Below, piece by piece: positions 61,623 to 64,000 of a stretch of DNA of 64,000 bases. The DNA comes from Nageia nagi. Taxonomy: Eukaryota; Pinophyta. The notes beneath the pieces were generated by a model. It did no database searches and was not told where the DNA came from. It saw only the letters and a program-made list of their open reading frames with translations. The first letter of the stretch is position 1, and each line of letters starts with the position of its first letter. Location of the stretch: positions 28,582,001 to 28,646,000 of the forward strand of contig JBITNC010000001.1 in assembly GCA_050084985.1 (NCBI GenBank), in the 5' to 3' direction. A program made the translations under genes and the position numbers.

Positions 61623-61782
61623 GATTTGGTTTTAAGGCAAGCTTGTCGTATTGCTGAACTTAAAAAATAAGTCAAATAAAGGTTAGAAATGAGATCATCA
61701 AAAGAATGTCAAAAGAACGTAGAGTACGGAATAATGGAAGTTATCTTCCAGGGTTAAAAATAGGTATGACAAAGATATCTTT

Positions 61783-62073
61783 ATGAAATTTATTCGTAAC
61801 GCTCCTACTCCTTTGTACTCAAATGTTTTTTCCATGCCTACAGAAATACAACAAAAATTGGCCTTGAAATTCTATGATACACGCGAATCTTACGGTTGGG
61901 ATGTCAAAATAAATGGGTATCAAGTTCTCATTTGTATCAATACCTTTGAGTTATGGTGTTCTCCTAAATCAGAATATGATTTAATGATATATTTCTATCT
62001 TTTGTGGCCTATAGAAAAGCCCAAAATAATGGTCGATTGTACTCACAACCTGACTTTAAGATATCGAGAATGA
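61783..62073 (+). CDS. E3 downstream ORF (ORF3), conserved; function unknown
   Basis: 96 open codons: MKFIRNAPTPLYSNVFSMPT, EIQQKLALKFYDTRESYGWD, VKINGYQVLICINTFELWCS, then YFYLLWPIEKPKIMVDCT. The middle matches EA 22620-22760 in order and spacing, which makes chance unlikely. No catalytic motif or membrane segment is clear. It may be one open fragment of a longer ORF, as the sequence continues with frameshifts to about 62250. The start codon is not certain. Confidence 0.5.
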   Translation: MKFIRNAPTPLYSNVFSMPTEIQQKLALKFYDTRESYGWDVKINGYQVLICINTFELWCSPKSEYDLMIYFYLLWPIEKPKIMVDCTHNLTLRYRE

Positions 62074-62640
62074 CTCATCTCAATCACACAAACCGTTACA
62101 TCTGAACACTTAGATTATTGTGTTCCAAAAATTTATCATAATCAAGTGATATTAGATTTTAGTTTTTTATTTAGTTCGAACACATTGTTCATTTAATCCT
62201 GATGCAATTCAAACTCGATTTGAACACGTCATGAATAGATTCCCTAGAAAAGATGATAAAATCCTAAAAAATAGAAAAATCATAAAATCCTAAAAATTTG
62301 AAAAATCATAAAACACATAAAAATATAAATTATAAAATATACCTAGATTGAAACATCTAGAGGTCACTTGGCTATTGGGTACCCTGCCCTTGTATGATGT
62401 GAATATATGTTGCTTGTCGTCGTAAAAGTGGTTATTTAGTAAATGTGTAATGTGTGAAAAGGTCATTTTAGAACAATCTCATTGTTATCACTACATTCAC
62501 CTTGTCCTTTCTTTCATAAAGAAATAATATACCATAGATGATAGAAAAACATAAAGTTTGTGTTTGAAGGAAAATCCATAAACTCCAAACACTTATGACA
62601 TTAAAAAATTCGAAGAGAATTTGAATGAAATCATTCTAAG
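62074..62640 (+). other. E3 3' region without recognised gene
   Basis: A short decayed coding-like piece, then AT-rich DNA with CATAAAATCCTAAAAATTTG repeats near 62260-62310. Confidence 0.4.
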
Positions 62641-62649
62641 AGATATTAA

Positions 62650-62930
62650 GAGTGAAAGATATGTGTCTATCCTATTATTCGCTCCATCTCGAACCTAAGA
62701 ATCATGTGATAAAATAATAATAATAATAATAAAATAATAAAAAAAAAAAAGAGAGAGAAGAGAAATTGCTACAATGATTCTTGGGTGATTACAATATCCT
62801 CTACCAAGGCTATGGATGCCTGATTGGCAGTAGAGCAAGGTTGTAACGGGATTGAGGGGTCAATCCTCATTGGGGCTATGGACGCTTGTCTGGCAATGGA
62901 GCATACTTTACGAGTGGTGACATGTCCATT
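62650..62930 (+). other. Noncoding block shared with EA 3' region
   Basis: TGATTACAATATCCTCTACC, GGCTATGGATGCCTGATTGG, CAGTAGAGCAAGGTTGTAAC, then a second half-unit GGGGCTATGGACGCTTGTCT, GGCAATGGAGCATACTTTAC. Counterpart of 24780-25060. A simple (AATA)n/poly-A tract lies just before it in both copies. Confidence 0.65.
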
Positions 62931-63265
62931 TTGGTTAGCGACCTTCTTTCCTATGGACCTTTATATGTTTCATATGGATAGACTAGCTTATTAATGTCTC
63001 TAAGATATTTCATCTCAAATGATCTAAGAAGAGAAATGAATCTCACTGCACACACTGGAGTTTAAAGATTTTCTTATCAACATATGACAATACTGTTGGA
63101 TATCATCTTAGGTTGTTAAATCCTAAGACAAAGAAAGATAAGGTAGATGTTATAATAACTTGATCATTAATCTAAAATCACCTAATCCTTTGTCATAATT
63201 TATATTTTGTTTATGTTTAAAATCATTTGTGTCATTTTGTTAAACCCATTTCTCTTGATAATAAC

Positions 63266-63704
63266 ATTACCTTTGAACATTATTAAAATTGCTTTTCTTG
63301 GGAAAGGATAAGAATGATTATTCATTGTTCCCCTAACCAAGATAAAGTTAATGTTCATATACACCCCTAAAGTCACTAGTGTGTCATGTCAAGCCATGTT
63401 TACTATATACCTATTACCTTTGAACATTACTAAAATTGCTTTTCTTGGGAAAGGATAGGAATGATTATTTATTGTTCCCCTGACCAAGATAAAGTTAATG
63501 TTCATATACATCCATAAAGTCACTAGTGTGTCATGTTAAGCCATTTTTACTATTATCCATCACCATTGAATATTATTAAAATTGCTTTTCTTTGGAAAGG
63601 ATAAGAATGATTATTTATTGTTCCCATGACCAAGATAAAGTTAATGTTCGTATACACCCATAAATCACTATTTTGTCATGTCAAGTGGTTTATTGTAGAA
63701 AATT
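63266..63704 (+). repeat. ~147-bp tandem triplication
   Basis: Units start at 63266, 63413 and 63559: ATTACCTTTGAACATTATTA, GCTTTTCTTGGGAAAGGATA, GATTATTCATTGTTCCCC, AAGATAAAGTTAATGTTCAT, GTCACTAGTGTGTCATGT. The units are closely similar, so the amplification is younger than the coding decay. Confidence 0.9.
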
Positions 63705-63846
63705 ACCAACTGCGAAAGATGATGAGCTCTGATTCCATAAAAAATACAATAAACCAAGGTATAGTTATTCATGTATAGTTTGTTATGTGGAGTGTTTTAT
63801 TGTAAAATTACCAAGTGCGGAAAATGATGCATCTGATTCCGTAAAC
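63687..63846 (+). repeat. ~105-bp direct repeat, two copies
   Basis: TTATTGTAGAAAATTACCAA, TGCGAAAGATGATG, CTCTGATTCCATAAA at 63687-63742 recurs as TTATTGTAAAATTACCAAGT, GCGGAAAATGATGC, TCTGATTCCGTAAA at 63791-63846. Confidence 0.75.
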
Positions 63847-64000
63847 ATATTCAAAAAATATGTTATTAAGTATTGAATTAATTAATAGGTTGATTATCTA
63901 CAATTTATAATCAATCAGTTATTCAAACAACTGTGTTATTCCACATTATCAAAAACTTAAAGTAACTTAACTTATTAAAATTATAAATTAGATTTTATAG

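Larger units (their letters stand above)
51738..64000 (+). mobile_element. E3: Tat-like Ty3/gypsy element, runs off the window
   Basis: Plus-strand relative of EA and E1, the best preserved. It has an intact TGGCGC primer site, leader arrays, a gag-pol from 53685 to about 61620 with three to four frameshifts and about 20 stops, a downstream ORF and the conserved 3' block. By comparison with EA, the PMD antisense ORF and 3' LTR would lie outside the window. Direct neighbours on the left are unassigned. Confidence 0.9.

Noticed and set aside
1-64000. tRNA, rRNA or riboswitch genes
   Set aside because: No cloverleaf or rRNA-like sequence noticed by eye. A tRNA scan would be needed to exclude short ones.

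Overview
The window reads as a repeat-dominated stretch of a seed-plant nuclear genome. It is AT-rich and poor in CpG, and I found no intact host gene, rRNA or tRNA. Almost everything recognisable is decayed LTR retrotransposon. The low GC, the very large Tat-type elements and the depth of nesting would fit a gymnosperm such as a conifer, but that is inference.

Layout. An old minus-strand Ty3/gypsy element of the Tat type (called E1 here) runs from about 0.5 kb to 32.5 kb, but two younger elements have cut it into three pieces (491-4139, 9963-11249, 30389-32495). E2 (4140-9962, minus strand) is a chromovirus-like Ty3/gypsy element with TG..CA LTRs, an initiator-Met primer site and a near-perfect 5-bp target duplication (ATCTT/ATCTC). 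It has lost RNase H and the integrase core. EA (11250-30388, plus strand) is a 19.1-kb Tat-like element with 0.83-kb LTRs and an exact GGAAG target duplication inside the E1 gag gene. Reading E1 across both insertions restores collinearity with E3.

From 32.5 to 34.5 kb there is a probable E1 LTR and a 57-bp minisatellite. A 3'-truncated minus-strand Ty1/copia element follows (34490-39428). The stretch 39.4-51.2 kb is mostly unidentified and holds a direct duplication, a 230-bp foldback, a decayed ORF of unknown type and a CpG-rich island. E3 (from 51.7 kb or somewhat upstream to beyond the window) is a plus-strand relative of EA and the best-preserved copy.

How the parts work together. EA and E3 share one plan: LTR, TGGCGC-type primer site, a leader with a 21-bp repeat array and three copies of a ~50-100-bp module, gag, protease, reverse transcriptase, RNase H, a second RNase H, integrase, an unidentified plus-strand ORF, a conserved noncoding block and, in EA, an antisense ORF encoding a plant mobile domain (PMD) protein. 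E3 is cut by the window edge before the corresponding PMD position. All coding regions carry many in-frame stops and several frameshifts, so none should make a full product.
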